This document shows, in pieces, positions 1-8,287 of a stretch of DNA of 64,000 nucleotides. Numbering within the stretch: the stretch's first letter is position 1; each line of letters begins with the position of its first letter. Both the position numbers and the translations under genes were made by a program. The DNA comes from Phaeobacter sp. G2 (GTDB lineage: Bacteria; Pseudomonadota; Alphaproteobacteria; Rhodobacterales; Rhodobacteraceae), in assembly GCA_025163595.1 (NCBI GenBank), contig CP104101.1, forward strand, positions 62,001 through 126,000. Direction: 5' to 3'. The notes under the pieces are model-generated. The model was not told where the DNA came from, did no database searches, and saw only the letters and a program-made list of their open reading frames with translations.

Positions 1-37
1 CGCACCTGCGCAACCTGCCGCCATGCCTGCCGAATAA
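1..37 (+). CDS. 3' end of an upstream gene (possibly the alkane hydroxylase)
   Basis: One frame reads an Ala/Pro-rich tail (APAQPAAMPAE) and stops with TAA at 35-37, followed by a perfect hairpin. This looks like the disordered C-terminus of a protein whose body lies left of the window. The next genes are rubredoxin, aldehyde dehydrogenase, alcohol dehydrogenase and acyl-CoA ligase, so an AlkB-type alkane monooxygenase is the obvious candidate, but that is inference: the 11 visible residues have no diagnostic motif. Confidence 0.4.
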   Translation, partial: APAQPAAMPAE

Positions 38-66
38 AACCCTCGCATGGCGCCTCAGACTAAGGA

Positions 67-87
67 GTTGGCCCCGATGGGGCCAAC
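67..87 (+). terminator. Perfect 9-bp hairpin before the rubredoxin gene
   Basis: GTTGGCCCC, a GAT loop and GGGGCCAAC form an uninterrupted 9-bp stem 30 bases after the preceding stop codon. No T tract follows, so it may be a weak or Rho-assisted terminator, or an mRNA-stability or processing hairpin within the operon. From its end to the rubredoxin start (88-210) I see only a strong ribosome binding site (GGGAGG) and no promoter I would defend. Confidence 0.5.
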
Positions 88-210
88 ACTGACCTGACAA
101 ACAGCCCCTTGCTCTCACTCGATGACGGGGCCGCAGACACAACCGACAGAAAATCTGGAACGACGCATGTGCTTGCCTGTCAACGCACGTGTGTAAGGGA
201 GGAATGAACA

Positions 211-681
211 ATGGCTAAATATCAATGCCCGGATTGCGGTTACACCTACGATGAAATCCAGGGCCACCCGCATGAGGGGTTCCCGCCGGGAACGCCGTGG
301 TCACAAGTGCCCGAAGACTTTTCGTGCCCCGATTGCGCGGTCCGCGACAAAGAGGACTTTGTGCTGATCGGCGAAGCCGCAGCGCTAGCACCAACCCCGG
401 CACCGACACTCGCTCCGGCCCCGGCACCCGAACCCGTGGCGGTTGACGCTCCTGCCGCCGCACCGCAAGCGCCTGCTCCGGTGGCACAGGCGGCCCCCGC
501 CGCCGGAACCACCTACCGGAAATGGCTTTGCATAACATGCGGTCATATCTACGACGAAGCCCTTGGCGACGAACACGAAGGTTTCCCGCCGGGAACTCTG
601 TTCAGTCAGATCCCCGATGATTGGTGCTGTCCGGACTGTGGCGCCACGAAAGAGGACTATGTCCTCTACGAAGAGAAGTAG
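211..681 (+). CDS. alkG: Two-domain rubredoxin (AlkG type)
   Basis: Small iron protein that passes electrons from rubredoxin reductase to an alkane hydroxylase in the cytoplasm. Two complete rubredoxin domains are visible. Domain 1 (about 1-52) has iron ligands Cys6, Cys9, Cys39 and Cys42; domain 2 (about 103-156) has Cys107, Cys110, Cys140 and Cys143. A ~45-residue Ala/Pro-rich linker joins them, as in the two-domain AlkG of Pseudomonas putida GPo1 (family knowledge). A GGGAGG ribosome binding site precedes the ATG. The gene is first in a same-strand run with ALDH, alcohol dehydrogenase and acyl-CoA ligase genes, which supports a role in alkane oxidation. No hydroxylase or rubredoxin reductase gene is in the window. 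Confidence 0.92.
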   Translation: MAKYQCPDCGYTYDEIQGHPHEGFPPGTPWSQVPEDFSCPDCAVRDKEDFVLIGEAAALAPTPAPTLAPAPAPEPVAVDAPAAAPQAPAPVAQAAPAAGTTYRKWLCITCGHIYDEALGDEHEGFPPGTLFSQIPDDWCCPDCGATKEDYVLYEEK

Positions 682-691
682 GAGCGTGAAC

Positions 692-2137
692 ATGAATCAG
701 GTTGCATCATTTCACGCAAAAACAGCCAGTGCCGATGACATCCGAGCGGCGTTTGACACCCAGATTCGGGCACAACTTGCCCGGCGTGCCAGTTTTGACC
801 GCAAGGCACGCATTGCACAGCTGGACCGCCTAGCAGAGGCCGTCAAACGGAACGAGGACAAAATCATCGCGGCTTGCGCCGCTGATTTTCGCAAACCCGC
901 CGAAGAAGTGAAACTGACCGAGATCTTCCCTGTGCTTCAGGAAATCCGGCACACCAAACACCATTTGAAGTCGTGGATGCGCCCCAAACGGGCGCGCGCC
1001 ACTTTGGGGGTGTTTGGCACCAAGGCACGGGTTCGCCCCGAGGCCAAGGGTGTGTGCCTGATCATCGCGCCCTGGAACTATCCAGTGAATCTTTCGCTCG
1101 GGCCGCTGGTTTCGGCAATCGCGGCCGGCAACAGTGCCATCATCAAGCCGTCAGAAATGACGCCAAATGCGTCCCGTGTCATCATCGACATCGTGGAAGA
1201 GGCGTTCACACCGGATCTGGTCAGGGTCATCGAAGGCGACGCCACGGTTTCCCAAGAGCTACTGTCGCTTCCGTTTGACCACATTTTCTTCACGGGCAGC
1301 CCGGCAATCGGCAAGGTCGTGATGGAGGCGGCGGCAAAAAACCTGACATCGGTCACTCTGGAACTTGGTGGTAAGTCGCCCACAATCGTCGGGCCCAACG
1401 CCAATATCAAGAAGGCCGCGCGCAACATCGTCTGGGGTAAGTTCGCAAACAACGGTCAGACCTGTATCGCACCGGATCATGTGTATGTACATCGCGATGT
1501 TTCGACTGCGTTCAAGGCTGCGCTTCAGGCCGAGATCGGCCGGGTCTATGGAAAGACGCCCGAGGCTCAAAAAGCAACGCCCGACTATTGCCGGATTGTG
1601 AACGAACGTCACTTTGACAGGGTTCGCAACCTGATCGAGGATGCCCGTGCCAAAGGCGCAAGCATCCTTCAGGGCGGGCAGACAGACGCGGCCCAGAATT
1701 TCGTTGCCCCGACGCTGATCTCCGAGGTTTCGGACGATATGGAAATCACTCACGAAGAACTGTTTGGGCCGATCTTGCCGATCATCGAATATGTCGATCT
1801 GGATAAAGTTATCGACAAGATCAACGCAAACCCCAAGCCGCTTGCCCTGTATATCTTCGACAAAAGCAAGGGCTTCGCTGATCAGATCATCACGCGCACC
1901 TCTTCGGGCGCGGTGGGCGTAAACCTTACAGTGGTGCATTTCCTGCACCCGAACCTTCCATTTGGCGGCGTCAACAACTCCGGCATTGGGTCGGCCCATG
2001 GCGAACACGGCTTCAAGGCCTTTTCCCATGAAAAAGCCGTTCTGGAGGAAAAGCATTCGATCACGCATATGCTTTTCCCGCCTTACACGGGCTTTGTACG
2101 CCGTCTTATCAACATCGTGGTCCGGGTGCTTGGATAA
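692..2137 (+). CDS. alkH: Class 3-type aldehyde dehydrogenase (AlkH-like)
   Basis: Oxidises fatty aldehydes to fatty acids with NAD(P), the third step of terminal alkane oxidation. The 481-residue protein carries the ELGGKS motif with the general-base Glu near 224 and the catalytic Cys near 258 in the NGQTC motif. The length and a hydrophobic C-terminal tail (about 455-481) fit class 3 or fatty aldehyde dehydrogenases, which can sit on membranes. I chose the ATG 10 bases after the rubredoxin stop because a GGAG site precedes it; the frame is open further upstream, but that extension overlaps the rubredoxin gene and lacks ALDH-like sequence. It is co-transcribed with its neighbours by spacing. 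Confidence 0.9.
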   Translation: MNQVASFHAKTASADDIRAAFDTQIRAQLARRASFDRKARIAQLDRLAEAVKRNEDKIIAACAADFRKPAEEVKLTEIFPVLQEIRHTKHHLKSWMRPKRARATLGVFGTKARVRPEAKGVCLIIAPWNYPVNLSLGPLVSAIAAGNSAIIKPSEMTPNASRVIIDIVEEAFTPDLVRVIEGDATVSQELLSLPFDHIFFTGSPAIGKVVMEAAAKNLTSVTLELGGKSPTIVGPNANIKKAARNIVWGKFANNGQTCIAPDHVYVHRDVSTAFKAALQAEIGRVYGKTPEAQKATPDYCRIVNERHFDRVRNLIEDARAKGASILQGGQTDAAQNFVAPTLISEVSDDMEITHEELFGPILPIIEYVDLDKVIDKINANPKPLALYIFDKSKGFADQIITRTSSGAVGVNLTVVHFLHPNLPFGGVNNSGIGSAHGEHGFKAFSHEKAVLEEKHSITHMLFPPYTGFVRRLINIVVRVLG

Positions 2138-2168
2138 CAGCCGCCCGTAACCAATAGGGAGAGAAGAA

Positions 2169-3797
2169 ATGTACGACTATATCATCGTCGGCGCCGGATC
2201 CGCTGGTTGCGTTCTGGCCAACCGGCTGTCGGCAAACCCGGCAAAACGCGTCGCGCTTATCGAAGCAGGCCCAAAGGACAAGAGCCCCCTGATCCACATG
2301 CCATTGGGGATCGCCTTGCTGGCCAACAGCAAAAAGCTGAACTGGGCATTCGACACCGAACCGCAAGAGCACCTGAATGGCCGCAAACTGTTCTGGCCAC
2401 GCGGCAAGACGCTGGGCGGGTCGTCGTCCATCAACGCCATGGTCTATATTCGTGGCCACAAGGCCGATTACGACTACTGGGCGTCCGAGGCAGGCACGGA
2501 TGTCTGGGGCTGGGACCGCATGACCGACCTGTTCAAGCGCATCGAAGACAACCATCGGTTCGGTGCAACCGAAACCCACGGTAGGGGCGGCGAGCTCTCC
2601 GTGAGTGAGCTGAAAACCGTGAACCCTCTGAGCCGTGATTTCGTACAGGCTGGGCGCGAACTGCAGATCCCCCACAACGGCGATTTCAACAGCGCCGAAC
2701 AAGAGGGCCTGGGCATGTATCAGGTCACGCAAAAGGATGGTCGGCGTTGGAGCTCGGCGCAAGCTTTCCTGCGCGGGGCTGAGGCCCGGTCCAACCTTGA
2801 GATTTTCACCGACGCCCGCGTGACCCGCGTTGTCATGGAGGAAAAGACGGCAACCGGTGTCACCTTACAGCAAAGTGGCGAATATCGCCAACTGCGTCTC
2901 AATGCCGGCGGCGAAGTGATCCTGTCCGGCGGGGCCGTGAATTCGCCTCAACTCCTCCTTCTGTCGGGTATCGGGGATGCCCAAGAAATTAAACGGCATG
3001 GTCTAGCCGTCGTTCACGACCTTCCCGAGGTTGGCAAGAACATGGCCGACCACCTCGATGTAACGATTATGCATGCTGCTAGCTCACGGCGCCCGATCGG
3101 TGTCGCGCCCAGCTTTCTGCCGCGTGGCATTGGTGGTTTGTTTTCCTACATCTTCAGACGTAAAGGGTTTCTCACGTCAAATGTTGCGGAAAGCGGTGGG
3201 TTCATTAAGTCGTCCCCTGAACGCGATAGGCCGAATGTTCAGTTTCACTTCCTGCCCACATATCTGAAAGATCATGGCCGCAAGATCGCTTTTGGTTATG
3301 GCTATACGCTTCACATCTGCGATCTTTTGCCCAAGAGCCGCGGCTATATCGGCCTCAAAAGCCCGGATCCGATGGACGATCCTCTGATTCAGCCGAATTA
3401 TCTTAGCGATCCGGAAGATATGGGAACGATGATTGCAGCCTTCAAAGCTGGGCGCAGGATACTCGAAGCGCCGGCAATGTCTGCGCACAGCAAATACGAA
3501 GTGCACCCCGGTAAATCTGTACAGACCGACGATGAGATCGCGGCATTCATTCGGGAAAGCGCAGAAACAATCTATCATCCGGTTGGTACATGCCGAATGG
3601 GTGCGGACAAGGATTCTGTGGTCGACCCCGAGCTTAAGGTTCGCGGTGTATCTGGGCTGCGAGTGGTGGACGCATCCATCATGCCAAGCCTTGTCGCTGG
3701 AAACACCAACGCCCCGACCATGGTCATCGCTGAGAATGCGGCCGAGATCATTCTGGGGCAGGTGCGTATTTTTGACAGGAGCCGGTCTGTTGCCTAA
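2169..3797 (+). CDS. alkJ: GMC-family FAD-dependent alcohol dehydrogenase (AlkJ-like)
   Basis: Oxidises medium-chain primary alcohols to aldehydes, passing electrons to the quinone pool in AlkJ-type enzymes. The N-terminus has the FAD-binding GAGSAG motif (about 8-13). The two GMC signatures are visible ([12 protein letters not shown] near 85 and [15 protein letters not shown] near 257). The conserved C-terminal block with HPVGTCRMG (about 474-482) supplies the catalytic His. The 542-residue length is typical. AGGGAGAG precedes the ATG. Choline dehydrogenase is the nearest alternative in this superfamily, but the alk context between ALDH and acyl-CoA ligase makes the alcohol dehydrogenase role more likely. 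Confidence 0.87.
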   Translation: MYDYIIVGAGSAGCVLANRLSANPAKRVALIEAGPKDKSPLIHMPLGIALLANSKKLNWAFDTEPQEHLNGRKLFWPRGKTLGGSSSINAMVYIRGHKADYDYWASEAGTDVWGWDRMTDLFKRIEDNHRFGATETHGRGGELSVSELKTVNPLSRDFVQAGRELQIPHNGDFNSAEQEGLGMYQVTQKDGRRWSSAQAFLRGAEARSNLEIFTDARVTRVVMEEKTATGVTLQQSGEYRQLRLNAGGEVILSGGAVNSPQLLLLSGIGDAQEIKRHGLAVVHDLPEVGKNMADHLDVTIMHAASSRRPIGVAPSFLPRGIGGLFSYIFRRKGFLTSNVAESGGFIKSSPERDRPNVQFHFLPTYLKDHGRKIAFGYGYTLHICDLLPKSRGYIGLKSPDPMDDPLIQPNYLSDPEDMGTMIAAFKAGRRILEAPAMSAHSKYEVHPGKSVQTDDEIAAFIRESAETIYHPVGTCRMGADKDSVVDPELKVRGVSGLRVVDASIMPSLVAGNTNAPTMVIAENAAEIILGQVRIFDRSRSVA

Positions 3798-3866
3798 AAA
3801 ATCTTACGAAAATCATGAAAAAACAGCCAGTTGCCAAGGATGCGATGGGGTTTGTTGTAAGAAACT

Positions 3867-3889
3867 GCAAGCCGCGACTAGCGGCTTGC
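3867..3889 (+). terminator. Perfect 9-bp hairpin in the alkJ-alkK gap
   Basis: GCAAGCCGC, loop GACTA and GCGGCTTGC lie in the 150-base gap between the alcohol dehydrogenase and acyl-CoA ligase genes. No T run follows. It could end some transcripts, giving graded expression, or protect an mRNA 3' end. The rest of the gap is A-rich and featureless. Confidence 0.45.
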
Positions 3890-3947
3890 GAGCCTACCAG
3901 ACCGACCAAATAGCCGCTCCTAAACACAAATCCGGAAAGGAAGCTAA

Positions 3948-5570
3948 ATGCGCGGACAAATGATGGCGATGCCCCTCACAATACACTCACTCATTGATCA
4001 CGGCGCTCGCTATCATGGCAACACCGAGATTGTGTCGGTGGAAACAGATGGCACAAAGACAAAGACGAACTGGAAAGGGATTTCGGATAGAGCCCGTCAG
4101 CTCGGCTCCGCGCTGACAAAGCTGGGGCTCTTCCAAGGGGATCGCGTGGCGACGATCGCGTGGAACAACGCGCGGCATCTGGAATGCTACTTCGGCATTT
4201 CCTGCGGTGGAATGGTGTGCCACACGATCAATCCACGCCTCTTCCCCGAACAGCTTGTCTATATCATCAACCACGCGGAAGACCGGGTCATCTTTTTTGA
4301 CAAGACGTTCCTGCCGATCATCGAAGGGATCAGGGAAAACCTGACGACGGTCGACACCTTCGTTCTCATGTCCGCGCGTGACGAAAAGGCAGCCAGCAAG
4401 ATCCCCGGACTTATATTCTACGAGGACTTCCTGGCCACGGGGGACGAAAACGCCGATTGGGTGGATGTCGACGAGAATGACGCCTCCAGCCTTTGCTATA
4501 CCTCCGGCACCACGGGTAATCCCAAGGGCGTTCTTTATTCGCACCGCTCTACGGTGTTGCATTCCTTGGGCGCGGCCCTTCCCGATACGCTGAATATTTC
4601 AGCGCGCGAAGTGATGATGCCGGTGGTTCCGATGTTCCACGTTAATGCCTGGGGCATCCCCTATGCCGCCGCGATGGTCGGCGCAAAACTGGTCCTGCCC
4701 GGTCCGGGGCTTGACGGTGACAGCCTCGCACGGCTGATCGACGACGAAGGCGTGACGGTCGCGCTTGGTGTTCCTACAATCTGGCAGGGGCTTCTCGCAT
4801 CGCTCGACAAACTCGGCTCCAAAGCCGAGACCCTCACACGGACGGTGGTCGGCGGATCGGCCTGCCCGCCTTCGATGATCGCCGAATTCCGCGACAAATA
4901 TGGCACCGAAGTCGTGCACGCTTGGGGCATGACCGAAACCTCGCCTCTCGGGACCGCGAATGCCTTGCTGGAACGCCATGCGGGCATGACCAAGGAAGAA
5001 CAGGCCAAAGTGCGCGAAAGCCAGGGCCGCCCGCCCTATGGCGTGGAACTCAAGATCGTCGACGATGAAGGCAGTACACTTCCCGAGGATGGGGCGGCGC
5101 AAGGCAATCTTCGCATTCGCGGCCATTGGGTCGTAGACAGCTATTTCGGTGCGGAACCGGGTACGACTTTGGAATCCGATGGATGGTTTGAAACCGGCGA
5201 TGTGGCCTCGATTGATGCCGATGGGTTCATGACGATTCGAGACCGCTCCAAGGACATCATCAAATCGGGCGGGGAATGGATTTCCACCGTCGAACTTGAA
5301 GGAATCGCGGTCGCTCATCCCGGTATTGCAGATGCCGCCGCAATTGCGGCGAAGCATGTAAAATGGGACGAACGGCCGGTCCTTGTCGCTGTCAAGGCAC
5401 CAGGGGCAAAAGTGTCAGAGAAGGATGTGATTTCCTTCTTCTCCGACAAAGTCGCCAAATGGCAGATCCCGGATGCGGTCGTTTTTGTGGATGAACTTCC
5501 ACGAAACGCAACTGGCAAAGTGCTGAAGAACAAGCTGCGGGAAGCATATGGAGACGTGCTTCTGGCGTAG
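3948..5570 (+). CDS. alkK: Medium/long-chain fatty acyl-CoA synthetase (AlkK-like)
   Basis: Activates the fatty acid from alkane oxidation to acyl-CoA using ATP, feeding beta-oxidation. This is an AMP-forming ANL enzyme of 540 residues with the P-loop-like [11 protein letters not shown] motif at about 184-194. It has the adenine-binding WGMTETSP motif, GDVASID in the hinge region and the C-terminal catalytic Lys in NATGKVLK near 526. GGAAAGGAAG precedes the chosen ATG; two in-frame ATGs follow within six codons, so the exact start is uncertain. Sequence pattern and position match alkK of alk operons. Confidence 0.9.
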   Translation: MRGQMMAMPLTIHSLIDHGARYHGNTEIVSVETDGTKTKTNWKGISDRARQLGSALTKLGLFQGDRVATIAWNNARHLECYFGISCGGMVCHTINPRLFPEQLVYIINHAEDRVIFFDKTFLPIIEGIRENLTTVDTFVLMSARDEKAASKIPGLIFYEDFLATGDENADWVDVDENDASSLCYTSGTTGNPKGVLYSHRSTVLHSLGAALPDTLNISAREVMMPVVPMFHVNAWGIPYAAAMVGAKLVLPGPGLDGDSLARLIDDEGVTVALGVPTIWQGLLASLDKLGSKAETLTRTVVGGSACPPSMIAEFRDKYGTEVVHAWGMTETSPLGTANALLERHAGMTKEEQAKVRESQGRPPYGVELKIVDDEGSTLPEDGAAQGNLRIRGHWVVDSYFGAEPGTTLESDGWFETGDVASIDADGFMTIRDRSKDIIKSGGEWISTVELEGIAVAHPGIADAAAIAAKHVKWDERPVLVAVKAPGAKVSEKDVISFFSDKVAKWQIPDAVVFVDELPRNATGKVLKNKLREAYGDVLLA

Positions 5571-5663
5571 CCTGAAAACAGGCAGGCGGATTTGCAGATC
5601 GCATGTTCCGCCTCCTTGAGACCGAGCAAAATGCGCGGAAGAACGACTAAAAGGGAGGAATAA

Positions 5664-6349
5664 ATGAAACAATCTAATGTAAAATCCAAGGGGCCTTTTG
5701 CCTCGAAGTTTGTGTTAATCACGATGCTTGGTTGCTTTTCGTCGTTCAGCGTCGCAAATGCGGAACCGCTTTACTCCAAAGGCGACTGGCTTTTTGGCCT
5801 GAATGCGGCGAAAGTATTCACGAACGAAACGTTGGATTCAATCAGCGCGGGCGGTGCGCCAATACCGGGGTCTGGTATCGATATCTCCGATGACACCACA
5901 CTGAGTTTCGATGTTTCTTATTTCTTGAATTCATCTTTGGCATTGAATTTTTTTGTGGTTTTCCTGCAACCGCCGATCTTACAGGAACCGGCAGCTTGGG
6001 GGGGATGACCGTCGGAGAGACAAAATACGGCCCTGCCATCTTGTCGCTTCAATATCACTTTCCGACTAATTCATCCGTTAGCCCTTATGTTGGTGCCGGT
6101 ATCGCTCGAATCTTGTTTCTGGAAGAACAAGGGGATGCACTTGCGGACTTCGACTTGAAAGACGCTTGGGCGCCTGCTCTCCAAGTTGGAATGCGCTATC
6201 AAATGAGCGATAATTGGTTTGCTAATGCCGATATACGTTACACGCCATTCGAAACAGATATCTCTGGGACACTCGGCGGGGCACCGGTCAGAGGCAAGGT
6301 TTCGGTGGACCCAACAATCTTGAATATCGGTGTTGCCTACCGGTTCTAG
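5664..6349 (+). pseudogene. alkL: Frameshifted OmpW/AlkL-family outer-membrane channel
   Basis: AlkL/OmpW proteins are eight-stranded outer-membrane barrels that let hydrophobic molecules enter; AlkL aids alkane uptake. The first frame gives a start after a strong GGGAGG site, a signal peptide ending near VANAEP and the first strands. It fails after about residue 98. The second frame resumes at once with GFPATADLTGTG and runs to a typical barrel end, with the final residue Phe (GVAYRF). Together they give about 228 residues, the normal family length. The break falls at a run of seven T (5948-5954); one more T would restore one frame. It is either a recent inactivation, a slippage-controlled gene or a sequence error. 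Confidence 0.85.
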
Positions 6350-6363
6350 GGTCTCGTTTCTGA

Positions 6364-6412
6364 CGGAAGTAACCCGGAGCGCGCGTGTCGCGCCTCGGAA
6401 CATTTACTTCCG
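6364..6412 (+). terminator. Long hairpin after alkL
   Basis: CGGAAGTAA (6364-6372) pairs perfectly with TTACTTCCG (6404-6412). The enclosed bases form a second GC-rich stem (CCGGAGCGCG against CGCGCCTCGG, 8 of 10 paired). It lies 15 bases after the alkL stop and likely ends the alk transcript or separates it from the beta-oxidation genes. Only a short TTCTTG stretch follows. Confidence 0.6.
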
Positions 6413-6492
6413 AACTTCTTGAAAAATGATTTCTGTACTGGGCAACGGACCAACGCGGTCTTCTTGATGCAGAACGAAGCAACGGTGAAAAA

Positions 6493-7680
6493 ATGAAAGA
6501 TATCGTAGTATTGGACGGTGCGCGAACAGCCATCGGAACCTTTGGAGGGGCTCTTGCCAACACGTCGCCTATCGAGCTTGGGGAGATCGTGGCGAAGGAG
6601 GCGATTGCTCGCTCTGGCATTGATGGCAGGCAAATTGAAAATGTGGTGTTTGGTCATGTTATTAATACTGAGCCGCGTGATATGTATCTTAGCCGCGCGG
6701 TCGCAATTGGGTCCGGAGTGCCAGAAGAAGCGCCCGCAATGAACGTAAACCGGCTCTGCGGTTCTGGGCTTCAAGCCATCGTGTCTGCGGCGCAGTCGTT
6801 GATTCAGGGAGATGCGGCCATAGCACTTGCCGGTGGCAGCGAAAGCATGAGCCGCTCGCCGTATATCATGCCGGCCATCCGCTGGGGGCAAAAAATGGGC
6901 GACACTGGTGCAACCGACATGATGCTCGGCGCACTCAATTGTCCGTTTGGCACAGGGCATATGGGGGTCACGGCGGAAAATGTTGCCTTAGAATATGCAA
7001 TTACCCGCGAGGCTCAAGACGAGTTTGCACTGCAAAGTCAGGAGCGCGCCCTGAACGCGATCAATAACGGGTATTTCAAATCCCAGATTGTTCCCGTCGA
7101 GGTGAAGGGCAAACGCAACATGGTGTCTTTTGATACTGATGAACATCCTAAGGCAAGTACACTGGAATCGCTTGGAAACCTGCGCCCAGCCTTCCAGAAG
7201 GATGGTACAGTCACGGCGGGAAATGCTTCGGGCCTAAATGACGGGGCCGCCGCAGTTGTATTAGCGACTGCAGATACTGCAGCCAGAGCGAGATTGAAAC
7301 CGCGAGCAAGGCTGCTCGGCTATCATATAGCAGGCGTGCGTCCGGACATCATGGGGATTGGGCCAATTCCAGCGGTATCAGGTCTTCTAAAGAGAACAGG
7401 ACTGACAATTTCAGATTTTGATGTGATCGAGTCGAATGAGGCTTTCGCGGCGCAAGCTCTAGCTGTGAGCAAGACTCTTGGTTTGGACAATAACAAGGTG
7501 AATCCCAATGGTGGCGCAATAGCACTTGGACACCCGATCGGGGCATCGGGGGTTATAATCTTTCTAAAGGCGCTCTACGAGCTAGAGCGTACAGGTTTGA
7601 AACGGGCTCTGGCAACCATGTGCATTGGTGGTGGGCAGGGCATCGCGGTTGCTCTGGAAGCTATCAGGCCTTCGACGTAA
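6493..7680 (+). CDS. Acetyl-CoA acyltransferase (thiolase)
   Basis: Thiolytic cleavage of 3-ketoacyl-CoA (beta-oxidation) or condensation of acetyl-CoA. All thiolase catalytic elements are present: nucleophile Cys89 in NRLCGSGLQ, His347 in ALGHPIGASG and Cys377 in CIGGGQG. The 395-residue length is standard. The ribosome binding site is weak (GGTGA). The gene is visibly less GC-rich than its neighbours. It heads the beta-oxidation part of the region, followed 3 bases later by a dehydrogenase remnant, so a thiolase/3-hydroxyacyl-CoA dehydrogenase pair probably once existed here. Chain-length preference cannot be read. Confidence 0.92.
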   Translation: MKDIVVLDGARTAIGTFGGALANTSPIELGEIVAKEAIARSGIDGRQIENVVFGHVINTEPRDMYLSRAVAIGSGVPEEAPAMNVNRLCGSGLQAIVSAAQSLIQGDAAIALAGGSESMSRSPYIMPAIRWGQKMGDTGATDMMLGALNCPFGTGHMGVTAENVALEYAITREAQDEFALQSQERALNAINNGYFKSQIVPVEVKGKRNMVSFDTDEHPKASTLESLGNLRPAFQKDGTVTAGNASGLNDGAAAVVLATADTAARARLKPRARLLGYHIAGVRPDIMGIGPIPAVSGLLKRTGLTISDFDVIESNEAFAAQALAVSKTLGLDNNKVNPNGGAIALGHPIGASGVIIFLKALYELERTGLKRALATMCIGGGQGIAVALEAIRPST

Positions 7681-7682
7681 AC

Positions 7683-7946
7683 GTGCCGCTTTTGAACACG
7701 CTTGTCGATGGCTACAGGGTTGTTCTGGCCGCGCCGATCACCCAGCTCAGTCAGCTGATGGGATCGAACTTGATCATCGGCCCCGGACTCTCCATGGGCG
7801 TGCTTAACGACGGGCTCGCCTACAGCAAATACCGACCCTGTCCGCTATTGGTGAAATACGTCGAAGTCGGCTGGCTCGGACAAAGGACCAAACTCGGATT
7901 TTACGATTTTCGCGGCGAGGACACGATTCCCGTTCCAACCCGCTGA
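7683..7946 (+). pseudogene. 3' remnant of a 3-hydroxybutyryl-CoA dehydrogenase gene
   Basis: One frame carries the typical C-terminus of 3-hydroxybutyryl/3-hydroxyacyl-CoA dehydrogenases: [17 protein letters not shown], then [17 protein letters not shown], ending PVPTR. The NAD-binding Rossmann half and the catalytic His region are missing. The segment joins directly onto the thiolase stop with no start codon or ribosome binding site of its own. It is about 85 residues against about 290 for the intact family. A second, complete hydroxyacyl-CoA dehydrogenase is encoded downstream in the HAD-ECH fusion. Confidence 0.8.
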
Positions 7947-7969
7947 CCCTTGAAGAAAGGAATAGACCC

Positions 7970-8269
7970 ATGAAGGTGCTCGTTCCCGTCAAACGGGTGA
8001 TTGATTACAACGTTAAGGTCAAGGTTAAGGCGGACGGCACGGGTGTCGATCTTGCCAATGTGAAGATGTCGATGAACCCGTTCGACGAGATTTCTGTCGA
8101 AGAGGCGATCCGTATGAAAGAAGCCGGTGTGGCTTCCGAGGTGGTGATCGTGTCCATAGGTGAAAAGAAAACCACCGACACTATTCGCAACGCTTTGGCC
8201 ATGGGCGCGGACTTCGGCCTCGTCGCAGATCTGTTTGATGTTGTCCCGGAATTGACTGAGAAACTGTGA
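7970..8269 (+). pseudogene. In-frame etfB-etfA deletion chimera
   Basis: Residues 1-82 are the N-terminal third of the electron transfer flavoprotein beta subunit: [17 protein letters not shown], then [11 protein letters not shown], then NALAMGAD. The last ~18 residues ([18 protein letters not shown]) match the C-terminus of the alpha subunit. An internal deletion has therefore fused etfB to the end of etfA, keeping frame and stop. The junction lies at GCGGAC (about 8207-8212), a plausible short homology for the deletion. The FAD-binding domains are gone, so it cannot work as ETF. A good AAGGAA site remains, so a 99-residue peptide could still be made. Confidence 0.85.
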
Positions 8270-8287
8270 TAAAAAGGAATTGAGGCA

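Noticed and set aside
563..691. An upstream extension of the aldehyde dehydrogenase frame
   Set aside because: It overlaps the end of the rubredoxin gene, has low-complexity basic sequence and lacks ALDH similarity; a good ribosome site precedes the later ATG at 692.
1259..2068. Long antisense frames opposite the aldehyde dehydrogenase, biotin carboxylases and synthetases
   Set aside because: They arise from high GC at third codon positions, have no ribosome sites or family motifs, and overlap well-supported genes.
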